Of a stretch of DNA of 64,000 nt, positions 9,575-18,138 are shown one piece after another (position 1 is the stretch's first letter; every line of letters begins with the position of its first letter). The stretch covers positions 806,001-870,000 of the forward strand of contig NZ_CADDWJ010000002.1 of NCBI RefSeq assembly GCF_902809855.1, given 5' to 3'. The DNA comes from Acinetobacter sp. Marseille-Q1618 (GTDB lineage Bacteria > Pseudomonadota > Gammaproteobacteria > Pseudomonadales > Moraxellaceae). A program made the position numbers and the translations under genes. The notes under the pieces are model-generated. The model was not told where the DNA came from. It saw only the letters and a program-made list of their open reading frames with translations, and searched no databases.

Positions 9575-9682
9575 TTGATTGTTTTTTATTTTAGTAAAAA
9601 AGATATTTAAATCGTTTTATATTATTTTTTAATGTGAAAAAAATATTACATATTATTTTAAAAATACACACAGAGATTAATA

Positions 9683-9898
9683 ATGACGATTCAATCTATC
9701 AATGTTCGAAATCAGTTAAAAGGCACTATTCAGGACATCATCCGTGGAGATGTTGTATCTGAAGTCGATGTAGTTACCGCTTCTGGTATTTTTACCTCGG
9801 TAATTACCACGCGTTCTGTGGAACAGCTTGATTTACAAATCGGCAGTCAAGTGATTGTGCTGATTAAATCAACTGATGTCTCACTTGCTAAGCTGTAG
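9683..9898 (+). CDS. Mop/TOBE-domain protein (small molybdenum-pterin-binding type)
   Basis: A 71-aa protein consisting of one Mop (TOBE) domain: SINVRNQLKGTI at the start, a central VVTASGIFTSVIT and a terminal LIKSTDVSLAKL. Such molbindins bind molybdate, tungstate or other oxyanions (family knowledge). It begins an apparent transcription unit with the porin gene 13 bp downstream and the sulfonate-type ABC genes. A free Mop domain in such an operon is unusual, because TOBE domains normally belong to molybdate or sulfate transport ATPases. It may sense or store an oxyanion; that role is inference. Confidence 0.85.
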   Translation: MTIQSINVRNQLKGTIQDIIRGDVVSEVDVVTASGIFTSVITTRSVEQLDLQIGSQVIVLIKSTDVSLAKL

Positions 9899-9911
9899 GT
9901 GTAGATGTTTT

Positions 9912-11414
9912 ATGAAGCAAAATTTTAAATACGTATTTGCTACCGTGAGTTTGCTGAGTGCAAGTATTTCACTCAGTCATGCAGATACAGATGTTAATCA
10001 ATTACAGCAACAGATTTCTGCGTTGGAGCAGTCTTTAAAACTGGTCAAAGGTGAGCTTTCAAGACTCAAAGCACAGCAAAGTTCACATGAAATAGACACC
10101 AGCTCAAATGATACTGCATCGGTGCAAGATCAGGATTTAAACGCAGAGAGTAATGAAAATAATCCTGATGAAAGCTATGTCACCCAAGCTGAATTTCAAG
10201 GTATGCAAAGTGACTTGGAGAATTACAAATATCAAGTTCAACGTGAGCGAGATACCAAAACAGCGTTGTCTACTCGCCAATTATTGATTAATGGTGTGGT
10301 ACAAGCCAAAGCTTCTTATATTGATGAAGCACAACGCAGCATTCCAAATGGTACTAATACCAATACCGCAGTGAATGATCGCCATTCTTCTTTTGATCTT
10401 GGCGCAGTACAAATTGGTTTTAATGGCAATTTGTATAAAGACTATGATCAGGGGCGGAACCTTGATTTTAATTTACGTTTTGGTACTTCACCGCAATCAG
10501 GCACCAATAACAGTTATTTAAACTTACTTGATGCCCAGTTGATTTATAACGTATTGCCAACTTTAAGTTTAGATAAAGGGCGACTATCGGTCACCTTAGG
10601 TCAACAATTGTTGCCATTTGGTCAAGAAGTACAAGCGACTGAAGATTTAAAACCAACCATTAACAATGCTTTATTTAGCTTACCTGGTTATGGCTATGGT
10701 TTGGCGTTACGAGAAGTAGGCTTAATTGTTCGTGGTGATGCTTTCCCAACCGTAGATTATGGCTATAACTACCGTTCTCCGATGCTCAGTTATGCCTTTG
10801 GTTTGGTTAATGGCAATGGTGCTAACAAGTCAGATGACAATGATGACAAAAATTTTATCGGACGTGTGCGCTATACCTTACCTGCGGAATACAACTCATG
10901 GCTACGTGAGCTCAGTTTTGGTTTGTCTTGGTATCAAGGCAAGAGCAATTTATTTGATTTAAATGGTGCACAAGCCTCATTTGCAGGCAAAGGTGATGTG
11001 CTACGTAAAGGTTTCGATATTTACTATAACCACCATCCTTTCGGTGTGACTTATGAATATGTGCAAGGTGAAGACGATACTTTTGTACAAGCGACAGATA
11101 CGGTCTACAACCGCAAAAGTGAGTCACATACTGGCACATTATTTTGGAATTTTGGTGAACAATTTGTCAAAGGTTTCCGTAATCAAGGACGCTATGACGA
11201 CTGGTGGCCTAAGTCTTATCAAAGTTTCTATCGTTACGACAGCATTGACCGAGATACAAGCAAAGACAATCAAAAAATTGATATCCATAGCTTAGGTTTA
11301 AATGCTTTCTTTGCTGAAACCACTAAATTTCAGCTCAATTTTAATCACGTCAACAACGAGATTATTCATCAGAAATATAACGAACTGGTTGCACAGTTCC
11401 AATACGGCTTTTAA
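9912..11414 (+). CDS. DcaP-like outer-membrane porin with N-terminal coiled coil
   Basis: A 500-aa outer-membrane protein. Residues 1-24 are a signal peptide ending in SLSHA. Residues 28-60 form a heptad coiled coil (VNQLQQQISALEQSLKLV), followed by a low-complexity acidic linker and a beta-barrel domain with alternating aromatic strands and a terminal Phe in FQYGF. A coiled coil followed by a barrel is the layout of Acinetobacter DcaP and resembles phosphate-selective porins of the OprP type. I chose ATG 9912 because it begins the signal peptide; the frame is open from 9876. Position directly before the ABC importer suggests that it admits the organosulfur substrate. Confidence 0.83.
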   Translation: MKQNFKYVFATVSLLSASISLSHADTDVNQLQQQISALEQSLKLVKGELSRLKAQQSSHEIDTSSNDTASVQDQDLNAESNENNPDESYVTQAEFQGMQSDLENYKYQVQRERDTKTALSTRQLLINGVVQAKASYIDEAQRSIPNGTNTNTAVNDRHSSFDLGAVQIGFNGNLYKDYDQGRNLDFNLRFGTSPQSGTNNSYLNLLDAQLIYNVLPTLSLDKGRLSVTLGQQLLPFGQEVQATEDLKPTINNALFSLPGYGYGLALREVGLIVRGDAFPTVDYGYNYRSPMLSYAFGLVNGNGANKSDDNDDKNFIGRVRYTLPAEYNSWLRELSFGLSWYQGKSNLFDLNGAQASFAGKGDVLRKGFDIYYNHHPFGVTYEYVQGEDDTFVQATDTVYNRKSESHTGTLFWNFGEQFVKGFRNQGRYDDWWPKSYQSFYRYDSIDRDTSKDNQKIDIHSLGLNAFFAETTKFQLNFNHVNNEIIHQKYNELVAQFQYGF

Positions 11415-11446
11415 CGCAATTTTTAAAATTTAAAGAGGAAATATTT

Positions 11447-12514
11447 ATGTCTTCATGGTCAAAATTTTTGCTGACAAGCTTAGTCAGCACAGCCAGTTTA
11501 TTTTCAACTGTACAAGTCATTGCAGCAGAAGCAAAACCAACAATTATTCGTTTTTCAACGCCTTATGTGGGAACAGGTAATCGACCTGTCGGCTATAGTA
11601 ATTATTATTCAACCACGCAAACATTGGGTTTGATTGAAAAAGAATTCCAAAAAGATGGTATTAAGATTCAATGGAACAACTTTAAAGGTGCAGGGCCTGC
11701 AATTAATGAGTCATTTGCCAACGGATTGGTTGATATCACATGGATCGGTGATTTACCTGCCTTGATTGGTAAATCTAGCCGTTTAGATACACGTTTAGTC
11801 GCAATTGCTGGAACCAATGATAATGCTTACTTGGCTGTTCCGACCAGTTCAACCGCAAAGTCATTTGCAGATTTAAAAGGTAAACGAATTGGTTTTTTCA
11901 AAGGGACAAATTTACATCTATCGATTATTAGTACGCTAAAAAGACAAGGTTTATCTGAAAAAGACTTCCGTTTTGTAAATACTGATGGCGCAGTCGGCTA
12001 TGCTGCTTTAGCGAGCGGCGACTTAGATGCGATTTGGAGTAACCAAACTTTATTTCCTGTGGTTGATCGTGGAATCGCAAAAATTATTTACAGTACTAAA
12101 CAAGAACCGACTGCGAACCAACTTTCAGGTTATGTCTTGGTCAATTCAAAATTTGAGCAAAAATATCCAGAAGTCGTACAACGTGTCGTCAATGTATTGG
12201 TAAAACAGGCCGCTTGGGAAAGTAACCCAGCCAATAAGAACGAGTTATTTAAAATTTGGTCAAAATCAGGTTTGCCTTATGCCAACTTTAATAAAGCCTA
12301 TGCAGGTGTGGATTTAAAACGACATAGTGCGCCAATTTTTGATGCCTATAACGTCAGTTTGATCAAACAAAAACTGAAAGCAGGGCAAGACTTAAAGTTA
12401 ATTCGGGGCAATATCGATGTGGATCAATGGATTGAACCAAAATATGTCAATAACGCTTTAAAGACACTGAATTTACAAGGTTTTTGGAAGCCATTAAATG
12501 CCAGTGGCAAATAA
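11447..12514 (+). CDS. Sulfonate-type ABC transporter substrate-binding protein
   Basis: Periplasmic binding protein (355 aa) of the SsuA/TauA/NrtA type. A signal peptide spans about residues 1-27, ending in VIAA. The mature part has the family pattern: GLIEKEFQKDGIKIQW, a GAGPAINESFANGLVDI segment that forms the pocket, and ADLKGKRIGFFKGT. It hands aliphatic sulfonates or related compounds to the two permeases downstream. Ribosome binding site AGAGGA precedes the ATG. I leave the symbol blank because the ligand could equally be taurine, a sulfate ester or another organosulfur compound. Confidence 0.87.
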   Translation: MSSWSKFLLTSLVSTASLFSTVQVIAAEAKPTIIRFSTPYVGTGNRPVGYSNYYSTTQTLGLIEKEFQKDGIKIQWNNFKGAGPAINESFANGLVDITWIGDLPALIGKSSRLDTRLVAIAGTNDNAYLAVPTSSTAKSFADLKGKRIGFFKGTNLHLSIISTLKRQGLSEKDFRFVNTDGAVGYAALASGDLDAIWSNQTLFPVVDRGIAKIIYSTKQEPTANQLSGYVLVNSKFEQKYPEVVQRVVNVLVKQAAWESNPANKNELFKIWSKSGLPYANFNKAYAGVDLKRHSAPIFDAYNVSLIKQKLKAGQDLKLIRGNIDVDQWIEPKYVNNALKTLNLQGFWKPLNASGK

Positions 12515-12545
12515 GTCCTGATCTTAACTGAGAGGAGATTTAGAG

Positions 12546-13394
12546 ATGGCACAGGAAATTATTGTTGAACAGACTTCAGAAACCAAAACATTCAGTCAGT
12601 CCATCAAAGCTACTGCGATAAGTCAATTTATTAAAAATCATGTGCGATTGACAGGATGTATTGGTGTGATTTTTCCACTTATTTTACTGTTTCTTTGGCA
12701 TGTTTCTGTCGAAAAAAATTGGGTAAATCCCTTGTTATTACCCGCACCTGATTTGGTCTGGGTAGCATTGAAAGATTTATATGCTAGTGGTGAGTTGTGG
12801 AGCAATCTGAGCGTCAGCCTGACACGAATTGCTTATGGTTTCAGTATTGGCATTAGCCTTGCCATCGTTTTAGGTTTATCCATGGGACTTTCTCGTCGTG
12901 TGGAAGCCTATGTTTGGCCAACTTTTAAAGTGATCAATCTTGTTCCTGTCGTGGGCTGGATTCCTTTACTGATTTTATTGGTGGGAATTGATGAAGCACT
13001 GAAAATTATATTAATTGCAAAATCAGCATTGGTACCGATGACCATTAATATCTTTAAGGGTGTGCGTAATATTCCGACAGCTTTAACAGAGGTTGCGAAC
13101 GTCTACCAATTAAGTACTTGGTCAAGATTTAAAAATTTGGTTTTGCCTGGTGCATTTATGAGTTTTATCGGTGGCTTGCGCTTATCACTTGCCAGTGCTT
13201 GGGGAGCTTTGGTCGCTGTGGAATTGTTAGCATCCAGTGAAGGGATTGGTTACCTCATGGTCTATGGCAGACAAATTTTCCAATTAGATGTGGTGATGGC
13301 CATTGTGATTGTGATCGGTGTTGTTGGTTTCTTCTTTGATGTGATTATTCGGCTGATTCAAAAAAGATTTGGCGCTTGGAATACACAAAAATAA
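12546..13394 (+). CDS. ABC transporter permease (SsuC-like), first copy
   Basis: A 282-aa inner-membrane permease of the BPD_transp_1 family. After a hydrophilic N-terminus of about 35 residues there are about six membrane segments, and the EAA loop is recognisable around ALTEVANVYQLSTWSRF, the site that docks on the ATPase. Ribosome binding site GAGGAG precedes the ATG. It is followed, after 11 bp, by a second permease of the same family, so the transporter probably uses a heterodimeric membrane domain instead of the SsuC homodimer of E. coli. Confidence 0.87.
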   Translation: MAQEIIVEQTSETKTFSQSIKATAISQFIKNHVRLTGCIGVIFPLILLFLWHVSVEKNWVNPLLLPAPDLVWVALKDLYASGELWSNLSVSLTRIAYGFSIGISLAIVLGLSMGLSRRVEAYVWPTFKVINLVPVVGWIPLLILLVGIDEALKIILIAKSALVPMTINIFKGVRNIPTALTEVANVYQLSTWSRFKNLVLPGAFMSFIGGLRLSLASAWGALVAVELLASSEGIGYLMVYGRQIFQLDVVMAIVIVIGVVGFFFDVIIRLIQKRFGAWNTQK

Positions 13395-13405
13395 CAGGAA
13401 TAGAC

Positions 13406-14167
13406 ATGAAAAAATTAGATTTGAGAGGTTGGGCGATTCCGCTTGTACTTTTGCTGTTGTGGACAGTGGTCAGTGAAAGACATTGGGTAGATCATGCACT
13501 TTTACCACCACCCCGTGATGTTTGGAACGTGTTTATGGAAAGTTGGCAGTCTAAGGAGTTATTTGAAAATATTGCCTATAGTCTGGCACGTAATATCACA
13601 GGTTTTGTTGCGGGCGGTGTGATCGGTGCTGCTTTGGGATTGTTATTAGGACTCAATCTATGGGCTGATCGTTTTTTATCACCGACATTAAATGCAATTA
13701 AACATGTTGCTGTATTTGCATGGATTCCTTTAATGATCATGTGGTTTGGCAATGGCGAGTTGTCGAAAATTATCTTTATCGCTTTGGTGGTGTTTTATCC
13801 TGTGTTTTTTAATACCTATGATGGGGTAAAAAATGTGTCTGAAAAAAATAAAGAAGTTGCCAAAATCTTTCAGCTTGGCGCATGGGGAACATTTTTCAAA
13901 GTCATTTTACCCTCTGCTGCACCAAGTATCTTTGCAGGGCTGAATATTGCTTTAGTTTTTTCATGGGTTGCAACCATTGGCGCAGAATATTTCTTCGTTG
14001 CTGCCCCAGGCGTGGTGAATCCTATTTTAGATGGGCAAAACCTATTTAAGATGGAAATTGTTTTATATGGCATGGCGATTATTGCCTTGGTTGGTTTAGC
14101 TTTCTCAAAAGCTGCACATTATTTTGAAAATTACAATTTGCGTTGGCGTCAAGGTTCACATAAATAA
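13406..14167 (+). CDS. ABC transporter permease (SsuC-like), second copy
   Basis: A 253-aa permease, paralogous to the preceding one; both share the pattern of Trp-Val-His/Asn at the first periplasmic segment, LLPPPRDVW against LLPAPDLVW, and an EAA loop (here NKEVAKIFQLGAWGTFF). About six membrane segments are visible. The frame is open from 13376 within the first permease gene, but ATG 13406 with the upstream CAGGAA is the better start. Together with the first permease and the downstream ATPase it completes the importer. Confidence 0.87.
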   Translation: MKKLDLRGWAIPLVLLLLWTVVSERHWVDHALLPPPRDVWNVFMESWQSKELFENIAYSLARNITGFVAGGVIGAALGLLLGLNLWADRFLSPTLNAIKHVAVFAWIPLMIMWFGNGELSKIIFIALVVFYPVFFNTYDGVKNVSEKNKEVAKIFQLGAWGTFFKVILPSAAPSIFAGLNIALVFSWVATIGAEYFFVAAPGVVNPILDGQNLFKMEIVLYGMAIIALVGLAFSKAAHYFENYNLRWRQGSHK

Positions 14168-14185
14168 TTGAAAATAGGTTATAAA

Positions 14186-15001
14186 ATGAATGAAAAAATC
14201 CATACTCATGGGCAAGTGAGTATTCAAAACTTAAATAAATATTTTGCTTCGCAAACTCAGCCTTTGCATGTCTTAGATCAGATCAATTTAGACATTGCTT
14301 CAGGTGAATTTATCAGTATTGTTGGAAACAGTGGTTGTGGTAAATCCACTTTACTGCGTTTGTTGGTGGGTTTGGATGCTGATTTTGAAGGCTCAATTCA
14401 CATTAATCAGCAACCAATCCAAGGCACAAGTTTAGATCGAGGTATTGTTTTTCAAGATCATCGTTTGTTCCCGTGGCTCAATGTCGAACAAAATATTGCT
14501 TTAGCATTGGAAAAAAGCCCATTGTCCAAAGCAGAGAAGCAAGAACTGATTGATTACCATCTAGATCTAGTCAAACTCAGTGCTTTTAAACACGCATATC
14601 CAAGCCAACTTTCAGGTGGCATGAGCCAACGTGTAGCAATTGCACGAAGCTTGGTTAATCGTCCACAAATTTTGTTATTAGATGAGCCTTTTGGTGCGCT
14701 GGATGCATTGACTCGGGCAAACTTACAACAAGAGTTACAACACATCTTGTCTTCTGAAAAAGTTACCACGATTTTGGTGACGCATGATGTTGAAGAAGCG
14801 GTACTTTTGGGGGATCGTATTGTGGTGATGCAGCCAAATCCCGGTCGGATTAAACGTATTGTACCTGTTGAGCTGGAACGCCCACGCAAGCGCGAAGACT
14901 ATCGTTTGACTGCAATAAAAAATGATATTTTACAAGATTTTAAAGATCAAAAAGTGATTGTTAAACCGCATGAATTAGAACATTATGGATTAACTTGGTG
15001 A
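14186..15001 (+). CDS. Sulfonate-type ABC transporter ATP-binding protein (SsuB-like)
   Basis: A 271-aa ABC ATPase. Walker A GNSGCGKST lies at about residues 47-55, the Q loop is in VFQDHRLFPWLNV, the signature is LSGGMSQRVAIARSL, Walker B is ILLLDEPFGALD and the switch His is in LVTHDVEEA. The HRLFPWLNV form is typical of the nitrate/sulfonate/taurine subfamily. It powers uptake by the two permeases. A TTG at 14168 is in frame, but ATG 14186 is preferred. It is the last gene of the operon and is followed by a large foldback. Confidence 0.92.
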   Translation: MNEKIHTHGQVSIQNLNKYFASQTQPLHVLDQINLDIASGEFISIVGNSGCGKSTLLRLLVGLDADFEGSIHINQQPIQGTSLDRGIVFQDHRLFPWLNVEQNIALALEKSPLSKAEKQELIDYHLDLVKLSAFKHAYPSQLSGGMSQRVAIARSLVNRPQILLLDEPFGALDALTRANLQQELQHILSSEKVTTILVTHDVEEAVLLGDRIVVMQPNPGRIKRIVPVELERPRKREDYRLTAIKNDILQDFKDQKVIVKPHELEHYGLTW

Positions 15002-15009
15002 TCTCTCTT

Positions 15010-15109
15010 AAAAAAGCCCATGAAAGGTAAATGTCTGTCAGTTAAGAGTTTCTAGATGTGTATCCAAGATGACTTAACTGATCAGCGTTACCCTACAGGG
15101 GCTTTTTTT
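15010..15109 (+). terminator. Nested foldback and terminator between the ABC operon and the flavin monooxygenase gene
   Basis: Three inverted repeats are nested about one centre: AAAAAAGCCC (15010-15019) with GGGCTTTTTT (15099-15108); GGTAA (15026-15030) with TTACC (15088-15092); and TCAGTTAAG (15038-15046) with CTTAACTGA (15073-15081). The outermost pair ends in a T-run, so the whole acts as a terminator in both directions between convergent genes, but it is far longer than a standard one. It could also be an RNA 3'-end element. Confidence 0.65.
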
Positions 15110-15133
15110 ATATCTTATTTTTTTGTGTTGAAT

Positions 15134-16504
15134 CTAAGAGGCTTGTTGAGAGTTTTTTCGTAAAACATGCTGATTTTCAGGGCGAGTTAAACCTAAATTT
15201 TCTCTTAAGGTTTTGCCTTCATAAGCTGTTCTAAATAAGCCACGTGCTTGTAATTCAGGAACGATTAAATCTACAAAATCATTTAATCCTGCTGGTGTTG
15301 TAGGGGGTAAAATATTAAAACCATCAGCTGCTTCATTTTCAAACCACTGTTGTAACTGATCAACGACTTGTGTAGGTGTCCCAATCAAAGTCCAATGACC
15401 ACGTGCCGAGGCAATGTGTTCATAAAGCTGACGGATACTAAACTGATTTTTTTCTGCAATTTCGATCATCATTTGCTGGCGACTAGAAAAATTAATTTCT
15501 AAATCTTTCAGTTTCGGAAATGGCGCATCCAAATCATACTGTGATAAATCAATACCTCCCGATAAACCTGTTAATAAACCTAACCCAACTTCAGGATGCA
15601 GCAACGCATTCAGTTGTTGATATTTTTCAATGGCTTGTTGTTGGGTTGGTGCAACAAAAATAGAGACACCTGGCATGATTTTTACATCGTCAGGATGACG
15701 TGAATATTTGGCTAAGCGTGATTTCACATCACGATAAAATGCCTGTGCATCATTTAAATCTTGCTGTGCAGTAAAAATCACTTCAGCATATTTTGCCGCC
15801 AATTCTCGCCCATCTTCTGATTGTCCAGCTTGCACAATCACAGGATAGCCTTGTGGTGGGCGAGGTATATTTAAGGCACCTTGAACATTAAAAAACTGTC
15901 CTTGATGTAAAGGTTCATGAAGTTTGTTTGATTCAAAAAATTTTCCAGAATTTTTATCATGGACAAAGGCATCATCTTCCCATGAGTCCCACAGTTTTTG
16001 TGTGACTTCAATAAATTCATCTGCGCGTGCATAACGTGTTTTCGCATCAGGGTGTGCAGTAAAATTAAAATTTCGTGCAGTATCTGCGGAAGAAGTAGTG
16101 ACGACATTCCATGCAGCCCGACCTTTTGAAATATGGTCTAAAGAGGCAAATTTACGTGCTAAAAGATAAGGCTCTTCATAGGTTGTTGATGCAGTCGCAA
16201 TAAAGCCAATATGCTGGGTCACTGCCGAAATTGCAGCAAATAGGGTAATGGGTTCAAAACCTACGGATTTATCACTTAAACCTAAAGTATTTTTATTTTT
16301 TGATGCGCCGTGACTCCAATTAACCGACAGACCATCTGCTAAAAAATAGGCATCAAATAAGCCCTTTTCTGCAGTTTTTGCGAGTTCAATGGCATAGTCG
16401 ACACTGAGATGGTCTTGTGGGCGAGATTCAGAATGACGCCAGCCTGCTGCATGTTGGGAAGTGGTGGGAATAAATGCACCGAGTTTAATTTGTCTTTTCG
16501 TCAT
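15134..16504 (-). CDS. LLM-class flavin-dependent monooxygenase (NtaA/SnaA/DszA type)
   Basis: A 456-aa FMNH2-dependent monooxygenase of the luciferase superfamily. Recognisable segments are LGAFIPTTSQHAAGWRH at the N-terminus, ISKGRAAWNVVTT, YPVIVQAGQSEDGRELAA (flavin phosphate region) and the C-terminal FNILPPTTPAGLNDFVD. Relatives oxidise nitrilotriacetate, dibenzothiophene sulfone or alkylsulfonates with reduced flavin from a separate reductase. Convergence with the sulfonate-type importer suggests desulfonation of an imported compound in the cytosol. No flavin reductase gene is adjacent; MsuE at 52259 could supply FMNH2. Its ribosome binding site lies inside an 11-bp inverted repeat. Confidence 0.88.
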   Translation of the reverse strand: MTKRQIKLGAFIPTTSQHAAGWRHSESRPQDHLSVDYAIELAKTAEKGLFDAYFLADGLSVNWSHGASKNKNTLGLSDKSVGFEPITLFAAISAVTQHIGFIATASTTYEEPYLLARKFASLDHISKGRAAWNVVTTSSADTARNFNFTAHPDAKTRYARADEFIEVTQKLWDSWEDDAFVHDKNSGKFFESNKLHEPLHQGQFFNVQGALNIPRPPQGYPVIVQAGQSEDGRELAAKYAEVIFTAQQDLNDAQAFYRDVKSRLAKYSRHPDDVKIMPGVSIFVAPTQQQAIEKYQQLNALLHPEVGLGLLTGLSGGIDLSQYDLDAPFPKLKDLEINFSSRQQMMIEIAEKNQFSIRQLYEHIASARGHWTLIGTPTQVVDQLQQWFENEAADGFNILPPTTPAGLNDFVDLIVPELQARGLFRTAYEGKTLRENLGLTRPENQHVLRKNSQQAS

Positions 16505-16508
16505 GAAC

Positions 16509-16555
16509 TTTACCTTGTTTTATTTAATCTATAAAAATGTTTATAACAAGGTAAA
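16509..16555 (-). promoter_or_regulatory. 11-bp inverted repeat enclosing the leader of the flavin monooxygenase gene
   Basis: TTTACCTTGTT (16509-16519) and AACAAGGTAAA (16545-16555) are exact reverse complements, 25 nt apart. On the minus-strand transcript the 3' arm carries AAGG, the ribosome binding site of the gene starting at 16504. A hairpin would therefore hide it. Alternatively the two arms are operator half-sites around the promoter. Confidence 0.6.
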
Positions 16556-16653
16556 AAGCCAATGAAAAATATGATTAAATTAAATCCTTATAAAAATTAT
16601 GTATTAAGTGAAAATACCTCTCAGGCTTTCATTTTTACTTGGTTTTTTAGTCA

Positions 16654-18021
16654 TTAGATCAAGACCTTAATGGTTTTTTTCTTCCAGAAAAATTGATAAT
16701 AAGCTGCTTGCATCAAACATAAAGATACAAAAGCCAGCGCATAGGCATACCAAATACCTTTCAAGCCCCACCACTCACTAAATAAATAAGCCGCAGGCAC
16801 TTCGATCACTAAAATGGCTGAAACATTTAAAATCATAGGGACAGTGACAGTCCCACTGGCACGCATGATCGAAGCAAAAATAGAACCTGCGCCAAAGAAA
16901 ATAATCGACCATAGTACAATGAACAATAAATTTTGCCCAAGCTCAATCACAGTTGGATCTGTAATAAACATCGCCATTAAATATTTAGAAAATAAATAAC
17001 CTAAAATCACCAAACTGCCTGTGATCACAATATTCATGCTGAGTGAGGTACGAGTGACCTTTGCCAAGAGTTCTGATTTACCTGCACCAATGGCTTGTGC
17101 AGCAAAGATCGAAGCCGCGATTGAAATCGACAAGGCTGGAAACTGAATATAATTTAACACTTGATTGACTGCGCCATAGGCAGCTGTGGCATGTGAACCA
17201 TAATGATTTACAAGTCCAATGATCACTAAACCTGCGGCAGAAGTGGTGACCATTTGGATGCCTGTTGGAATTCCCAAACGTAAAATAATTTTGGTGAGTT
17301 CAGGATGATATCTAATATGGCGTAGCAATGCCATGTCAGGCTTTAAAGCATGATCTCTATAATTTAAATAAAAAGCTAAAAATCCTAAAACTGCTAAATA
17401 ACCAATACTGGTAGCGATGGCAGGTGCAATAATACCAAGCTTAGGAAAACCAAAATAACCTGCAATTAAAATGGGCGTGACGATCACCCCAATAAGAATC
17501 GTCATGCTTGATGCAATCAAAGGGGTGGTGCTGTCACCTACACCACGTAAAATCGAAGTATAAATAATATAAATAAACAGCAGCGGGCTACCTGCAAGCA
17601 TCCATTGCACATAAGGCAAAGATAAATGCATCACATCGGGATCAATGCCCAAAAGTAATAAAATTTGTTTGGCGAAAACCACACCCAGTAAAGCAATAAT
17701 ACAACCACCGATGAGGGTCATAAACAGCGTCGAACCCACCACCATTTTGACTTTTTCAAGGTTTTTTGCTCCCCACGCCTGTCCCACTAAAACAGTTGCA
17801 CCTGCGGAAAGCCCAATCACAAAAGCCAATAAGAAAAACAAAATCGGAAAAAATACTGAAATTGCAGCAATCGCATTCACACCCATCATCTGTCCGACAA
17901 AGATCGTATTAATCGTGCCTGAAAGGTTTTGTAGAATATTGGTCGCAATCAACGGCACTAAGAAGATTAAAAATCCTTTCCAAAACTTTTGATGATGCAA
18001 TAAATTATCTTTTGCTGACAT
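16654..18021 (-). CDS. MATE-family multidrug/cation antiporter
   Basis: Inner-membrane efflux protein (455 aa) with about twelve hydrophobic segments in two similar halves. The N-terminal half shows NLSGTINTIFVGQMMGV and AGATVLVGQAWGA, the second half GIPTGIQMVTTSAAGLV and AAQAIGAG, which match the MATE pattern. Such proteins export cationic drugs or metabolites using Na+ or H+. The frame is open up to a TTG at 18039; the ATG at 18021 is preferred. The gene follows the aminotransferase gene on the same strand but is separated from it by a terminator. The substrate is not predictable. Confidence 0.9.
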   Translation of the reverse strand: MSAKDNLLHHQKFWKGFLIFLVPLIATNILQNLSGTINTIFVGQMMGVNAIAAISVFFPILFFLLAFVIGLSAGATVLVGQAWGAKNLEKVKMVVGSTLFMTLIGGCIIALLGVVFAKQILLLLGIDPDVMHLSLPYVQWMLAGSPLLFIYIIYTSILRGVGDSTTPLIASSMTILIGVIVTPILIAGYFGFPKLGIIAPAIATSIGYLAVLGFLAFYLNYRDHALKPDMALLRHIRYHPELTKIILRLGIPTGIQMVTTSAAGLVIIGLVNHYGSHATAAYGAVNQVLNYIQFPALSISIAASIFAAQAIGAGKSELLAKVTRTSLSMNIVITGSLVILGYLFSKYLMAMFITDPTVIELGQNLLFIVLWSIIFFGAGSIFASIMRASGTVTVPMILNVSAILVIEVPAAYLFSEWWGLKGIWYAYALAFVSLCLMQAAYYQFFWKKKTIKVLI

Positions 18022-18081
18022 TTTTACTATTTTGTCCAATCCATTGAAATTGTTTTATTCTTCAAAATATCATAATTATAG

Positions 18082-18113
18082 AAAAAAGCCTTAGCTTTTA
18101 AGTAACTAAGGCT
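18082..18113 (-). terminator. Terminator of the aminotransferase gene
   Basis: AGCCTTAG (18087-18094) pairs with CTAAGGCT (18106-18113); on the minus strand the stem is followed by TTTTTT. It lies just past the stop of the aminotransferase gene and separates it from the MATE gene. Confidence 0.82.
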
Positions 18114-18138
18114 ACAAATTTAAAATTTGAGATATTTT

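Noticed and set aside
14554..14889. 111-codon minus-strand open frame
   Set aside because: Lies wholly inside the ABC ATPase gene, has no recognisable domain, and its residue composition reflects the antisense of conserved motifs.
17645..17992. 115-codon plus-strand frame inside the MATE gene
   Set aside because: Antisense of a membrane protein gene; no independent evidence for a product.
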